In this document: piece by piece, positions 32,336-44,468 of the stretch
Layout of the letters: the number at the start of each line of letters is the position of its first letter
How positions within the stretch are numbered: the first letter of the stretch is position 1
NCBI RefSeq assembly: GCF_050948215.1
Contig: NC_135164.1
Location: 5,461,116 to 5,525,115, forward strand
Direction of reading: 5' to 3'
From: Halictus rubicundus
Lineage: Eukaryota; Arthropoda; Insecta; Hymenoptera; Halictidae
DNA length: 64,000 bases
Notes under the pieces: model-generated
What the model saw: the letters and a program-made list of their open reading frames with translations, nothing else
Told to the model about the DNA's origin: nothing
Databases searched by the model: none
Made by a program: the position numbers and the translations under genes

Positions 32336-32576
32336 TGAAAAACATGAGGTGCCACCTCGGCGTGGATCAAAGAATAGCGTCTCGTGGCCGATATATGTCC
32401 CAGGCTGGACCCGCGTTTTGGACAAGTATCGAGTAAACGCTGTGCGGATTTATGACAAAAATGGCTGAACGTGATTCGAAACTATAAAAAGATTTGAATA
32501 ATTTGAGAATATGAAGCCAAATAAGACCGCAAAATGGAGAAATAAATCAACGGGAAGAATTTTTATTTTGCCCGAA

Positions 32577-33063
32577 GATACCAGACTAAACGATCTTAAA
32601 AACCACCTAAATGAAATTTTTAGGAAACAGGTATTTGACAAAATTAAAAGGAATTATATACAAAAATATCATAATGAAGCAGCGGATTTTGAGTGGCACA
32701 AATTTCCAAGTCGAGTAGATCGTCAAATTCAAACTTCAATTTCTAGAATCAGAATTGGGCACTCAGAAATAACCCATTGATTTTTGTTAAATAAGAAAGA
32801 AAATACGATCTGCGATATATATAAAGTACCAATTAACATAAACCACCTAATAATAGAATGCAAAAAATATGAGAATGAAAGGAAAAATGCCAAGTTGCCT
32901 AGATCCTTACCCATTCTTTTAAGTTCTAAGGAGTATATCGCCGGTCTTGCCAAGTATATCAAGGATACAAATATGTATAATATATTGTAAGAAAATGTAC
33001 CGTGTTGCTAATGACCTTTGATGTTGAAGCAACATTAAATAATTATATTATATATATATATAA
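32577..33063 (+). mobile_element. 5'-truncated LINE 3' end, copy 1
   Basis: Encodes DLKNHLNEIFRKQVFDKIKR onward, the C-terminal end of a non-LTR retrotransposon ORF2, then an in-frame TGA after EITH, then NKKENTICDIYKV with the first knuckle Cys pair damaged, ending TNMYNIL. The tail is an AT-dinucleotide run. About 95% identical to copy 2 at 37443. Confidence 0.85.
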
Positions 33064-33913
33064 TAACTTTGTGCTTGTGGAATGTCGTTCGACGACTGCT
33101 AAATAAATGAACGTAGCCGCGTGTAGATCATGAAAAGCAGATTGTGCGAACACAGGATTGATTTGCCGTGTACACGAAGAAGGGCATCGTCGTCTAACAG
33201 TTCGAAATTCGAGTTCGCGAGAGAGGTTCGGTACGAAGGTTCTCCATCATCGTTCGAAAACGTCATATCGTTCTCCGGTGCGCGTCGAGCGCGTTGTCTC
33301 CATCGGAGCGGGGTCTTATTACACTTATCGCGTGTTATCTGGGCACACGGGTTTTCTGCCGGTGCAGGCCGCAGGAGTCTTTTAATCTCGGGCGTTTTAT
33401 CGGCCGGGACGATCGTCCCGCGAAGCGGAAAATCGTTACGATTATTATCGGGACGCGACGATTGAAAGCATCGTCGACCGACTACGGAGATCGTTATACA
33501 GCCGCGACCGAAAGGCTCGGTTTCCGCGGGCTGCCCTCGGCCCGAGCCGAGTATCGGAAAACCGTCCCGTCGATCCGCGATTTTAATTGGTGTTTCTCGA
33601 GCGTTTCTCCGCCCCCTAGCCCCCCCGCGACAGGACACCACCGGCTTTCACCGGCGCGAGTTCTCCAGCACACGTACTGCTCGCTAATGATGCAATCGGC
33701 CCATCAGATACGTCGACCGGCGGCTGCACCTTCCTCCTCCCACTCTTTATACCATCGCATACACTCACCTGACCGTCTAGAAACGTGCTAGCCCGAGGAA
33801 CGCGTGGGCCGGTTAATTTAATCAATTTTTTATCGCGCACACGCTGCGCGACAAAATGACGCGACACTGGTTTTCACGATTCCTCGGAACCAATCGTCCG
33901 TACGATTATTGTA
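33064..33913. other. GC-rich island without a supported gene
   Basis: Frames of 100-180 codons overlap on both strands (33099-33867). None shows a domain, and splice logic is absent. Confidence 0.35.
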
Positions 33914-34109
33914 TTAGGTCGTCCCGTAAGTTCGTGCCGTTTAAATTGTAAAAGTAAAATATGTAATCACCCTTTCGTTCCACAACCTCTTCTGACCTTT
34001 TTGGTAAAGACATTATGTCGCCACTAGAAAATTTCTGCGGTTTTTCATTGGAATACTTTTCAATGGTGAATAATATAAACATGTCCACGGCACTTATGGG
34101 ACGACCTAA
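33914..34109. mobile_element. 196-bp mariner-derived MITE
   Basis: TIRs TTAGGTCGTCCCGTAAGTTC and, inverted, TTAGGTCGTCCCATAAGTGC; TA duplicated at 33912-33913 and 34110-34111. The minus strand keeps the last residues of a mariner transposase (LPKRSEEVVERKGDYIF), so it is a deletion derivative. Confidence 0.9.
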
Positions 34110-35805
34110 TATGTCATTCTTAAATTAATGATCTTCTACGGGGACAAGGTAATACTGTTTCGCACGGAAGCTGGTTAATTTAGTAAATTATTTGTCGAGT
34201 ATACTCCGGGGCAAAACGATTCTCGATACCAATCTGTGTGTAGAATTTTTATATGAACCTTGAGCTAATTATTTCTCTTCTGTTCGAGTAGGTTAACACT
34301 GTTTCGTACCAGCTAAATATTTTGCATTATTTTTCTACGAAATTTTTCCACGATTCCTTAGAGTACTACAAAATTGTATTTTATTTCATACAGTAGCTCT
34401 GCATAAAAGTATGTAAAAATTAGGAGAAGGTAAATCTATTAAAATTAAATAAATATAAGATGTAGTAACATTACATTGGAAAATAATAATCGTACGCTGT
34501 GGGGTAGTTCTAAAATTTCCAAATTTATTCAATCAACTGTTCTGATTGTAATAATATCATCAAATAAATTGATCAAAAATGAAAAACCGAACAAAATACA
34601 TACACGTGAAATAAAATATATAATAGGTGTATCATATTTCACATAATTGAATAAAGGGGTGTTCTCAAACAGCCCAGTGTATTCAATCAAAATACTATAA
34701 CCGTGACAATAAAGTACACAACGGTGGAACGAACAGAATAAACAAGACCAACATTCACTACGTTTTTACATAATCGGAAAATATAAATTACATACCGCTA
34801 AAAACGATAATTACACGTTCGCACAAGAAAAATTCTCTGGCGTTGTTCAACACTATCGAAGAGAATCGCAGCTAAATATTTTCAACTAAATTAGAAATTC
34901 CAGGATACCCGTTGCGTTGTTCCTGCAGCCAAGCAATTATCAGTTCATCTCGATCGTGTGAAATGCAAGACTTTACGACCGTTTCCCAATACCGATGTAT
35001 GTGTGCATATACGCAACCTCCCGTGCAAGTCCCTAAGCCGTATTAACGGGCGAAGAAAAACTGAAGAATAAAAATAAAAAAAAAGTCACAGGCTCCACCG
35101 ATCCACGAGAAAAGAAACCGATAATATTACCCGATAATTGTACACGTCCATTAGCCTTTCGATTGCGGGGAAACATTGAACGCAGCAGCGCCTAACCGGA
35201 CAGTTCTCGCCGCGTCTTCGACTTGATTTGTTGGCGAAAATGTTGCCCGGTTTCGACCAGCCTATTAGCAATTAGTTAACGGTGGATTAAAATCCCATTA
35301 TCGGGTTTTATCGTTTGCCCGTACACCGATGGGGCTTCACGCTGTTTTATTCGGATTCGAGCCGACACTCGTTAAGCGACGCTCGTTTTAATTTGTCGCC
35401 CAGCCCACGAGCTTCTTCAGCATCCGTCTCGCGTTACAATGCATCTTTATCTCCAATCGACGGCTGCATTCGTGTCTCTACGAAACTGAAAACTCGGCAG
35501 CGTTAAACAATTTTTCGATTGCCTCGTACGGACTCTTACTGCAATTATCCGGTAAATTAATTTCTTTGGATATGTGGTAAAAATCGCTGAATAAATATCA
35601 CTTCTCTAAAGTACTATAAAATAGTCCTTAGCACTGGAAGTAACTATTTTATAGTGTAGATATATTGTATGACCTGTTAACCCGGGTATGACACCCTGGC
35701 GTCTCTCATGAAACCATAAAAATTATTGTGTTGATTTTCTCAGAGTTTACTATCGCAGGATCATGCGTCCAGTGCCGGATTGCTACCTTTTTAGGCCCCG
35801 AGCAC
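34110..35805. other. No supported gene
   Basis: AT-rich, becoming mixed after 34900. Nothing repetitive or coding could be supported. Confidence 0.4.
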
Positions 35806-35999
35806 TTAACCCTTTGCACTCAGCGCTATTTTAATTCTGAAACTGAATTTTAACTCCGTCTTCTTCTTTCCGTGGTCTATTCAATACAAATGTTGTACTG
35901 TAACAAACATTGTGTAATATTTTTAGTAATTTCTTCGAGATAATGCCACAACAATTTTTAGTGGCGCTTCAGAGTCACCGCTCGAGGGCAAAGGGTTAA
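35806..35999. mobile_element. TTAA MITE, family A2, internally shortened (194 bp)
   Basis: TTAACCCTTTGCACTCAGCG at left and CTCGAGGGCAAAGGGTTAA at right, with the AATGCCACAACAATTTTTAG block. Confidence 0.9.
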
Positions 36000-36070
36000 A
36001 AGATTTTGAATCCCCCTCATGCAGGATCACTTGAACGCACTGTAGGCTGTACCTCTACCATTTCTTGGAC

Positions 36071-36571
36071 ATTTTAACCCTTTGCACTCGAGTGGTGACT
36101 CTGAAACACCACTAGAAATTATTGTGGCATTATTTCAAAGAAATTACGAGAAAAGTAACAAAATATTTGTTACATTACAAAATTTGTATGTAACAGATTA
36201 CTAAACATTTAAATATTATATGTAGAAATCAAATCAGTTGCGTATGAATGAAATGAAAATATTCCAAGACGGACGAAAAATTTAGTTTTAGAATGAATAT
36301 AGAGCCGAGAGTGCAAAGGGTTAACAACAGCTTTCTCGGACAACAAAATGAGACCAATTTTTATAGAGTTTGAGAAAAAATCAAGACAATCTTACGAGGG
36401 CCACGAATAAATTTCTGCACCTAATAATTAGACTGCGCGGCCTTATGAAAAATAAAAATTGCCCGCATCAATTACAAGAAAGTGGAGTTACGGAAAAATT
36501 GATTTCTCGACTTAATCATTTCAATAGGTTGTAAATAATGCACCAGTAATATTAGATTCATCCTGGTTCTT
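36071..36571. repeat. Left arm of a 0.5-kb inverted repeat
   Basis: About 95% identical, inverted, to 40425-40923. It runs from a complete family A2 MITE (36074-36324) through TTTCTCGGACAACAAAATGA and a family B stretch (AGACTGCGCGGCC) to TTCATCCTGGTTCTT. Confidence 0.93.
36074..36324. mobile_element. TTAA MITE, family A2, in the left arm
   Basis: TTAACCCTTTGCACTCGAGT at left and GAGAGTGCAAAGGGTTAA at right; 251 bp. Confidence 0.92.
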
Positions 36572-37442
36572 ATTCTTACGAGGTAGAATTCACAGAAAAT
36601 GTCCATAGTGCCTCCATTATTGGTCAATCCGGCATGCATCCCCTAAGTTGGCAAGCATAGGTGGCCATCGGCCGTCGTCTGAAAGGCTGCCAGAGGTCCT
36701 GGCGACTTCCTGTTAAACATTTGCTTTATTACGTCCATCGGCTGGCCACGTTCCCTCAAGTAGCCGGGCCGTGAATCACCGTCGCGTCGGTGCTTATGGC
36801 AAAGCGCGAGCTTTCGAGCATGTAACCGCGGTTAAAAGGCATTCTGGCACCTGCGGGTGGTCCCCGGCATACCACGAACTTGTACCCAATCAATATCCGC
36901 AGATCCCGGCAATTTCCATAAACTGGCCGTTGATCTCGGTTAAAGGCGGACCTGCGCGATCCAGGCTCGTTTTGCTCGGCTCGCACAACGCACCCGACCA
37001 CTTCGGCCTAGCGGGAACGTGTTTAGGCACTTTGTAAATGTAGATACGGACACAGAGAAGACACCTATGCGCCGCGCCTCGTCGCAGTAAATATCCCCGC
37101 GGTTTTATCTCGAACCTGGCATTCCAGTCGATGCTACAACCACAGCCGGCAGTTTCGCGATTGGCTCATTTGTCGTGTATTAATCGGAGTCGGGACTCCC
37201 AGCCGCTGGCCTGCGATTTGTTCCCGATCAAGGCCCCCTTGCTCCCGGCGTCATTGTTGTCGGATGATCGCTATAGTCGCGATTAATCGCGCCAACGATC
37301 GACCGGTCCGCCAATTTTATCGCTACTCGGGGGGCGTTTCGAAATCGGGGGGTGCTGGAAGCTTGTTACGGTCCTGGATCGGAAAGAATTGGCACACTCG
37401 GGTGAAATTGATTTTATTGCGATATAGTGTGCCGTATGATAT
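36572..37442. other. GC-rich spacer between the inverted arms, no supported gene
   Basis: GC-rich from 36640 to 37380. Overlapping opposite-strand frames at 36756-37037 show no domain. Confidence 0.35.
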
Positions 37443-38215
37443 TTATCATGTAGCTCAGTTTTCCGTAGCGAGATCCTAGCTTTATTCGAAGCACTAGAAA
37501 TAATCGAAAAGTCCACTGGGAATAGATTTACAATTTTTACAGACTCAAAGAGTGCTACTATGGCCATTGAAGATTTGGAAACAACCGATGAATGTATACA
37601 GGAAATACAAGAAAGTTATAACGCGGCTGTTGAAACCGGCAAATCCATTACTTTTTGCTGGATTCCATCGCATATGGGTATACAAGGTAATGAAAGTGCT
37701 GATAGAGCAGCCAAATTAGCAGCCTGCAACACAAAAATGAAACAAATCACCCATTATACCAGACTACACGATCTTAAAAATCACCTAAATGAAATTTTTA
37801 GGAAACAGGTATTTGACAAAATTAAAAGGAATTATATACAAAAATATCATAATGAAGGAGCGGATTTTGAGTGGCACAAATTTCCAAGTACAGTAGATCG
37901 TCAAATTCAAACTTCAATTTCTAGAATCAGAATTGGGCACTCAGAAATAACCCATTGATTTTTGTTAAATAAGAAAGAAAATACGATCTGCGATATATGT
38001 AAAGTACCAATTAACATAAACCACCTAATAATAGAATGCAAAATATATGAGAATGAAAGGAAAAATGCCAAGTTGCCTAGATCCTTACCCATTCTGTTAA
38101 GTTCTAAGGAGTATATCAAGGATACAAATATGTATAATATATTGTAAGAAAATGTACCGTGTTGCTAATGACCTTTGATGTTGAAGCAACATTAAACAAT
38201 TAAATTATATATATA
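37443..38215 (+). mobile_element. 5'-truncated LINE, copy 2, with RNase H domain
   Basis: Frame runs SVFRSEILALFEALEII, FTIFTDSKSATMAIEDL, then IPSHMGIQGNESADRAAK, the RNase H motifs with acidic residues of non-LTR retrotransposons of the I/Jockey/R1 kind. The C-terminal region EIFRKQVFDKIKR continues to an in-frame TGA after EITH, then a zinc-knuckle-like CDICKVPININHLIIEC and the end TNMYNIL. Reverse transcriptase and ORF1 are missing. Ends in an AT-rich tail. Confidence 0.9.
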
Positions 38216-39343
38216 TTTATCATTGTGCTGGCTGGCTTGGAAAAATTGTCTAAATTGACTTTGAGGAACGGGTTTTCATAACTTTTATGATAACTTCGGT
38301 AAAAATAGTCGTAGGATTATGGTTAAAGATTCGTTTGAAAGTGTAAAATCTGCGCTTTCAGATGAATTTTGTAATCTTCAGCTAGCTCGCTTTTCGGCAA
38401 TGTTATGGCGATATGAAGAGCACCCTGAACACTTCTTTCTCTCTCTCTCTCTCTGTGCTAATTTTGTATTTGGAATTTTGCATAGAGCGAAACGAATTTT
38501 TTGGGTAATTCTTGGGCCAATCGAAAGCGGCTATCTTTCGGTGTAAAATCAGTGTTGAATTGTTAGTGTACGATTTTTTTTGGCTGAGTCATTCAATTTC
38601 GTAGCAGAAGTGGTCTAGTGGAAAAGTTGAGATTTGTGGTACACCGTAATCAGATAACCGCGATCCAGGCACGAATCACGAAAAGAATTGGTTTCTCTGT
38701 TGGCCGTGCGGAAACAATGCACGCGATATGTCTCGCAGCAAATTGCATCGAGCTCAATCTAAACGGGCACGACGAAGGGCACGGCGAAACCGCGCGAGAC
38801 ATAAATCGTGCCGCATAAAGTCCGAGTATAAATCGCACGGTTCAAAGGCGAAACCACTAAAAGTCCGAGATATGGAAGGCCGCGGCGTGAGTTCGTTTTT
38901 TTTTCTCGGATTTCTGCAATCCATTGGAACAATGTATGAGACCGGCGGACTGCGGACGTTTATGCGAACACGCGTTTTTATTGACGAGGCTCGAGAAAGT
39001 CGAGGTGCACACTAGGAAGTAGAAATTGATTTTCTGCGCTTGGATTTTCTGCGAAGTGGCTGGATTAAATCATTTTCATTGTATTCAGTATATTTAGCCA
39101 TTTTCTAAACATTTTTGTGGACGCAATTTCACGAGAATTTTGTTTCGAACAATTTATAAAAAGTGTCTGTTGACCTGTTGTGGCCGTAGAAAATGAACTA
39201 GATCATTTTTGGTTTTACTAGATAATATCTTCTACACATTTTTGTGAGCAGGAAGTTCACAATTTTAGACGCGATTTTAAATGTTTACATTGGAAATTTT
39301 TATCTTGAACATTTCCAACATAATACAGTATATGATTAGACTG
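38216..39343. other. No supported gene
   Basis: Contains a CT microsatellite at 38433-38454. Frames at 38618-39015 are short and unconvincing. Confidence 0.4.
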
Positions 39344-39490
39344 CGGATTTTATACATTCATGCTGAAAAATGTAAAACAGTGAAAATTTTTAAAGAATTT
39401 AAAAATACTATATTATTTCCAAATGATCAAAATTATTAAGAAAAGAAATGAATGACAAATGTTCATTCCGTTTAGAAATCCGCAGTGTAT
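39344..39490. mobile_element. Family B element, about 147 bp
   Basis: Ends TTAGACTGCGGATTT and AAATCCGCAGTGTA are inverted repeats; the body is AT-rich. Confidence 0.65.
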
Positions 39491-40132
39491 GCATATAATG
39501 CAACACATGTCGGATATACTATAAAAACAGTTCGTTAACTGTATATACTGCATAATACTGTATATACTGCATACACTAACAAATGAATTATTAAAGAGAA
39601 GCAAAGAATTTATCGAAACCGAAAACGAATAAGTAAATCATTTGTATTGAATTTGTATTTTCATTTCAATTTTGTAAGACAGTAACATTTTCTGATAGTA
39701 CTGATTATTGCCACTGATTATTGGGACCAGAGATTGTTCGGTCGATGCTTGAAAGCATCGATAATTGAAATCTTTGAGGCGAGATTCCGCGTCCGGGACG
39801 GAATCAAGGATTGAAATCGCTGGAACGAAGTTTGATCTGATTGAAAAGAGTGAACTTGTTGCGAGCGTGCACGTTTCGCCGGTAATGCATCGAGTTAGAA
39901 ATTAAAAGTCGACAGCTAAAAACCGCATTCCATGCCCCTGCGTGCCACCCTCCCGCGTTCTTGATCTCCTCCAGTTCCAAGTTGCGGTCGGCGGCACTCG
40001 CCGCGTGGGCGGAATTGTTCTTCAGCAACGCGAGTACCACCTTGCTACTCGGTAAATTGCAAATTGTCTCGATTACAAACACACACAGTTCCGAAAACGC
40101 TTCAGCAAGATCGGTGCAACATATCCAGCCTT

Positions 40133-40345
40133 ATTTTACCAATAATTTTTCTTTTCATTTATTTTTTTCCTTTAATTTCCAATTTTTCAAATGAAACTTT
40201 ATTTTTACCAATAATTTTTCTTTTCATTTATTTTTTTCCTTTAATTTCCAATTTTTCAAATGAAACTTTATTTTTACCAATAATTTTTCTTTTCATTAAT
40301 TTTTTCCCTTTAATTTCCAATTTTTCAAATGAAACTTTATTTTTA
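40133..40345 (+). repeat. 69-bp tandem repeat, about 3 copies
   Basis: TTTTTACCAATAATTTTTCT and CAATTTTTCAAATGAAACTT recur every 69 bp. Because 69 is a multiple of three, one frame reads the same 23-residue Phe/Ile-rich peptide three times. Nearly identical units suggest recent expansion. Confidence 0.93.
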
Positions 40346-40424
40346 CAATCAAAAATGTAGAAGTATGCAAGATTTCTGGTATATTACAGATTTTAAGCGT
40401 TTATGGCAGGGAAACAGGAACTAG

Positions 40425-40923
40425 AAGAACCAGGATGAATCTAATATTACTGGTGCATTATTTACAACCTATTGAAATTATTAAGTCGAGAAATCAATTT
40501 TTCCGTAACTCCACTTTCTTGTAATTGATGCGGGCAATTTTTATTTTGCATAAGGCCTCGCAGTCTAATTACTAGGTGCAGGAATTTATTCGTGGCCCTC
40601 ATAAGATTGTCTTAATTTTTTCTCAAACTCTATAAAAATTGGTCTCATTTTGTTGTCCGAGAAAGCAGTTGTTAACCCTTTGCACTCGGCGCTATATTCA
40701 TTCTAAAACTAAATTTTTCTTCCGTCTTAGAATATTTTCATTTTATTCATACGAAACTGATCCGATTTCCACATATAATATTTGAATGTTTAGTAATCTG
40801 TTAAATACAAATTTTGTAATGTAACAAATATTTCGTAAAATTTCTCGTAATTTCTTTGAAATAATGCCACAATAATTTCTAGTGGTGCTTCAGAGTCAAC
40901 ACTCGAGTGCAAAGGGTTAAAAT
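40425..40923. repeat. Right arm of the 0.5-kb inverted repeat
   Basis: Inverted copy of 36071-36571, including AAGAACCAGGATGAATCTAA, the family B stretch ending GGCCTCGCAGTCTAATTA, and the MITE at 40672-40920. Confidence 0.93.
40672..40920. mobile_element. TTAA MITE, family A2, in the right arm
   Basis: TTAACCCTTTGCACTCGGCG at left and CTCGAGTGCAAAGGGTTAA at right. Confidence 0.92.
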
Positions 40924-40969
40924 TGAAAATCAATCTCCGCGGCAGTAGGTGACAACCCCCGTGGGCTTT

Positions 40970-41350
40970 ATATATATATATAAATTATCTAATATATATT
41001 ATGTATTTATTTATTAGGTATTTCTATGTATATATATAATATTAATATATATATATTTATTTTTATAGATATTTTATTATATATAATATTAATATATATA
41101 TATTTATTTTTATAGATATTTTATTATATATAATATTAATATATATATATTTATTTTTATAGATATTTTATTATATATAAAATGAATTAATAATTTATAT
41201 TTATTTAATTAATTTTTAATAGATTTTAATATATATATATAATTATTTAATAATGTATAAATTATTCATATATATATATATACATTTAATGCTTAAACAT
41301 CTGTATAATTATTAAGATCCTAATATGAATCACATTTATATAAATATATA
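40970..41350. repeat. AT-rich tandem block, about 48-bp units
   Basis: TTTATTTTTATAGATATTTT recurs three times between TA-dinucleotide runs, then grades into simple TA repeats. Confidence 0.85.
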
Positions 41351-41895
41351 ACAATAAATAAAAGGGAGCTAAGCAGTGACAGTCACAGGTGAACCGCGTA
41401 ACAAGAGCCCCGCGCTTAGGGTTAGATGTATCAGGTAGCCGGAGAATGTGATTTCCCCTCTTTCCCCTTTTCTTTTCCCTGGCTGCAGCGGCGTAACCTT
41501 GTTTCTCGTCTTCTCTGACAATTGCTTCTTACCTGCATTGTTTCGCCGGGTACCTGTTGTTAAGCTGCTTATTCGGAGCACTATATAACTGATAATAAAA
41601 GAACAGAAACATAGAAAGAAATCGATGCAAGTTCATATTGTTCTGACAATGACGTATTTTGGAATTTTCAGTGCAGGTATAAAAGTCGTTACGCTCCGCT
41701 GCGGCTGGGTCGTTTATGACCCGGCCAACAGTTGATCGATTTACGGTCGAAACACGTGGAACCAGGACCGATACGAACACTATGTTTCCAATATTCTTCC
41801 GACAACTTTTTCCCAAAGTTTTTACTTTTACAGAATTTTCGAAAACCTCCAGCATGATGCTTCATAGTGCGAGCGTGGTACCGCTTAAGGGTTAA

Positions 41896-42069
41896 TTAAC
41901 ACAAGGTTTACGGGACACGTCAAAATGACGGGCTCTAATATTTTTAATTTACGATTATTTAAGATATATTATTTAAAAAATGGCTGAAAACTTGGATAGA
42001 CACATTCTTCTTATTTTTATAAAGTAACGTAAAATAGTCACTTTTAATGCTCCGTAAACCTAGTGTTAA
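41896..42069. mobile_element. TTAA MITE, family C, 174 bp
   Basis: TTAACACAAGGTTTACGGGA at left and CTCCGTAAACCTAGTGTTAA at right; CGTCAAAATGACGGG near the left end. Confidence 0.88.
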
Positions 42070-44220
42070 AAAATTCCTTGGTTGCGAATAAGTTATAAAA
42101 CCACAAGAATATTAACATATTAACTGATACATGTTGTCTTATAAAAATGACGAGATCGAATTTATTTGGATTTTGCGCGGCTCTACTAAATATATTTATT
42201 CAGTAATTTCCCACGAAAGCATCTTTGTAATTTCACTGATTGCAAAATAAAAAATCTGGAATCGGTCATTTCGACCGGAGGTTTAGTGTTGAATCGTGAC
42301 AAGATGGTAAAAATGAGGCTTGGAAAATCCAAGTGATGAATTAATTCATATATACATAGCTCTTTTCGATCGGGATTAACGCGGATTCGCGACTAGATGT
42401 TGAACTGGATCCTATTCCCGGTGTTCTGTGCGTGTGGCGAGGTGAAAAGAGGCGAGGCTGGCTATCAGATCGATGATAAATACACTCCTGAACATCCCGT
42501 GAAATGATTTAATGGTACACGGGAGAGCGAGCCTCGAAATTTTATTTGCGCGGGAACGATAAACCATTTCGATGCAAATGCGAGAGAGAAAGGTGGCGAA
42601 AAGGAGTGGGAGAGGCTCCTCTGTGTACCTCGGTCCCTCTCTCTCTCTCTCTCTCTCTTTCACTCTCTCGGAGCACTGATTAAAATTTATCGAATCGTCT
42701 TCGTTCCCTTATTTCTGTGCACGCGCCACCCGACGGGCGCCGGGGGATGTTCCCCTGGTCGTTCGTTAATTGCTTTCCGATCAATCGGGGACGAGTTAAT
42801 AGAGATTAATTACTATCGAATTTCATTAATGACTGCTAAATGGCCGCGACTCCTGTAGATTATTCATCATCCTGCGAGGCGCGTTAACGCTGCTTCGCCG
42901 ACTTCGGCCGCCTTCGATCGTTGATGAATGGTTCGCATAATTCGCGTGATCCTCCACGTATTATTGAACTGGCGCAAAAGTAATGGGTAGATCAGCACTG
43001 ATTTGCCGTTGCCAACCGTCTAGCTGGAAACAAAGTGTGGCGTGTCAGTTATAAAATTTAATTAATATTCACCGTTGGATGGCGAGATCGATGTTAACTC
43101 TCTTATTGAACTTAATAGATACATAATTGTAACTGACTGCTGGAAAATTAGTCTATATTTTTCGGTCAGAACGTACCATTTTATTTTCTTCTCAACTCGA
43201 CTAATAATTCTTTGGTGATTATTTACAAAAATTTCCTCTCCGATCTTAGCAAATGATGTACAAGTTTTGAACAACTTTTTCCTGTGTGAAAAATGTCGCT
43301 CGGCCTCCGTTTGTTAGATATTCGTAAAAAAAACTGCTAGAATAGCAGAATCCGCCATTTTCCAATGATCCAGTGACGTTCACGATTCGTTGAAATATTT
43401 TGCCCCGATATTTAGGCTACCTGGTCTGTATTAGTGTTGTAATTGTATTGTAATTGTAAAATGTCAAAATTCCGCTGGTCAGGTAGAGGGGGAAGGTACA
43501 AGGTGATCCAAAAAAATCGGAATTTCCATGAACTGATCCGACTCCGTTTCATGATACGTTTGCGCGAGCCGTTAATGGCGTAATATTGATGCCGACCATT
43601 TAAGTAGTAAAGTAATAAAGCAGATTATTATATAGGACAATGTTCAATATGCATTTGTTGTTTCAATGGGCGCCCCATTCTTCGAGACGCAGAGGTCCAA
43701 CCCTCTACTACTACAATAATCATTTGGCTGGTCACCGACTCCCCGCAACAGCTCCTAGGTATAATAACTGCCCGGATTAGGGTCGTAAAGTCAGTCGGCC
43801 GCGCGACGGTCGCCGGCAAATAAAATTATGGCCTAGTTGTTCCCTAATCCTTGCTATGCTTTGCGATTCGGAAAAAGCAACGGTAGGCTTTTGTTCTGGA
43901 CAAAGAACGTGTGCATCAGGTATCGACATGAACAGTTATGTTTCGTTCTCGAAGAAATTCTGTTCAAGATTGTTGGAAATATTTTCCTCAGGAAGCTAAA
44001 TCCTATATTAAAGCCATCAGTTCTGACAAAATATATAATATCTTGCTAGAACGAGAATTAACTTCTTTATTTTCAACTTGAAGAATTTATTCCCAAAAAG
44101 TTAATATTCGGACACTCTTTACAGTAAAATAAATATTTTTAAATTGAACCAAAAGCTTGGAGGTTTTTTAAAGATCCTCGAGTCCGTGGATACATACCGT
44201 CAATTAAACCATTGAATACA
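42070..44220. other. No supported gene
   Basis: A CT microsatellite is at 42636-42659. A GC-rich island at 42700-42960 could be regulatory. Short frames only. Confidence 0.4.
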
Positions 44221-44468
44221 GTTTAAATTATATCGTGTTTAGTGTCATTTTAATCAGAAAAATTCCACGAATAAGTTGGCGAAAGTCCCGTAAAAAAATA
44301 ATGAAAAATAAAGAAGTTTGGTAATGGGATTAGTAGTGGTTCACACCGATATGCGATCGAGGCAGCTCGAGCTTCACGGCCCCTCGAAGGGTGTACCCCC
44401 CAGTGGAGGGGATGAGCGCACTAACTATAATCGTATAGCTCCGTTCGGCTTAGATCAAGGCTTTACTG
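44221..44468. mobile_element. Tc1-like MITE, family G, 248 bp
   Basis: TA-flanked CAGTTTAAATTATATCGTGT at left and GGCTTAGATCAAGGCTTTACTG at right. Its body (CCCCAGTGGAGGGGATGAG, GTAGTGGTTCACACCGATAT) is the inverse of that at 14297-14626. Confidence 0.82.

Noticed and set aside
33099..33867. Long frames on both strands in a GC-rich island
   Set aside because: Frames overlap fully on opposite strands, are low complexity, and lack splice or domain support.
38598..38690. tRNA-like GTGGTCTAGTGG stretch
   Set aside because: No matching acceptor stem or T-arm GTTC sequence at the right distance.
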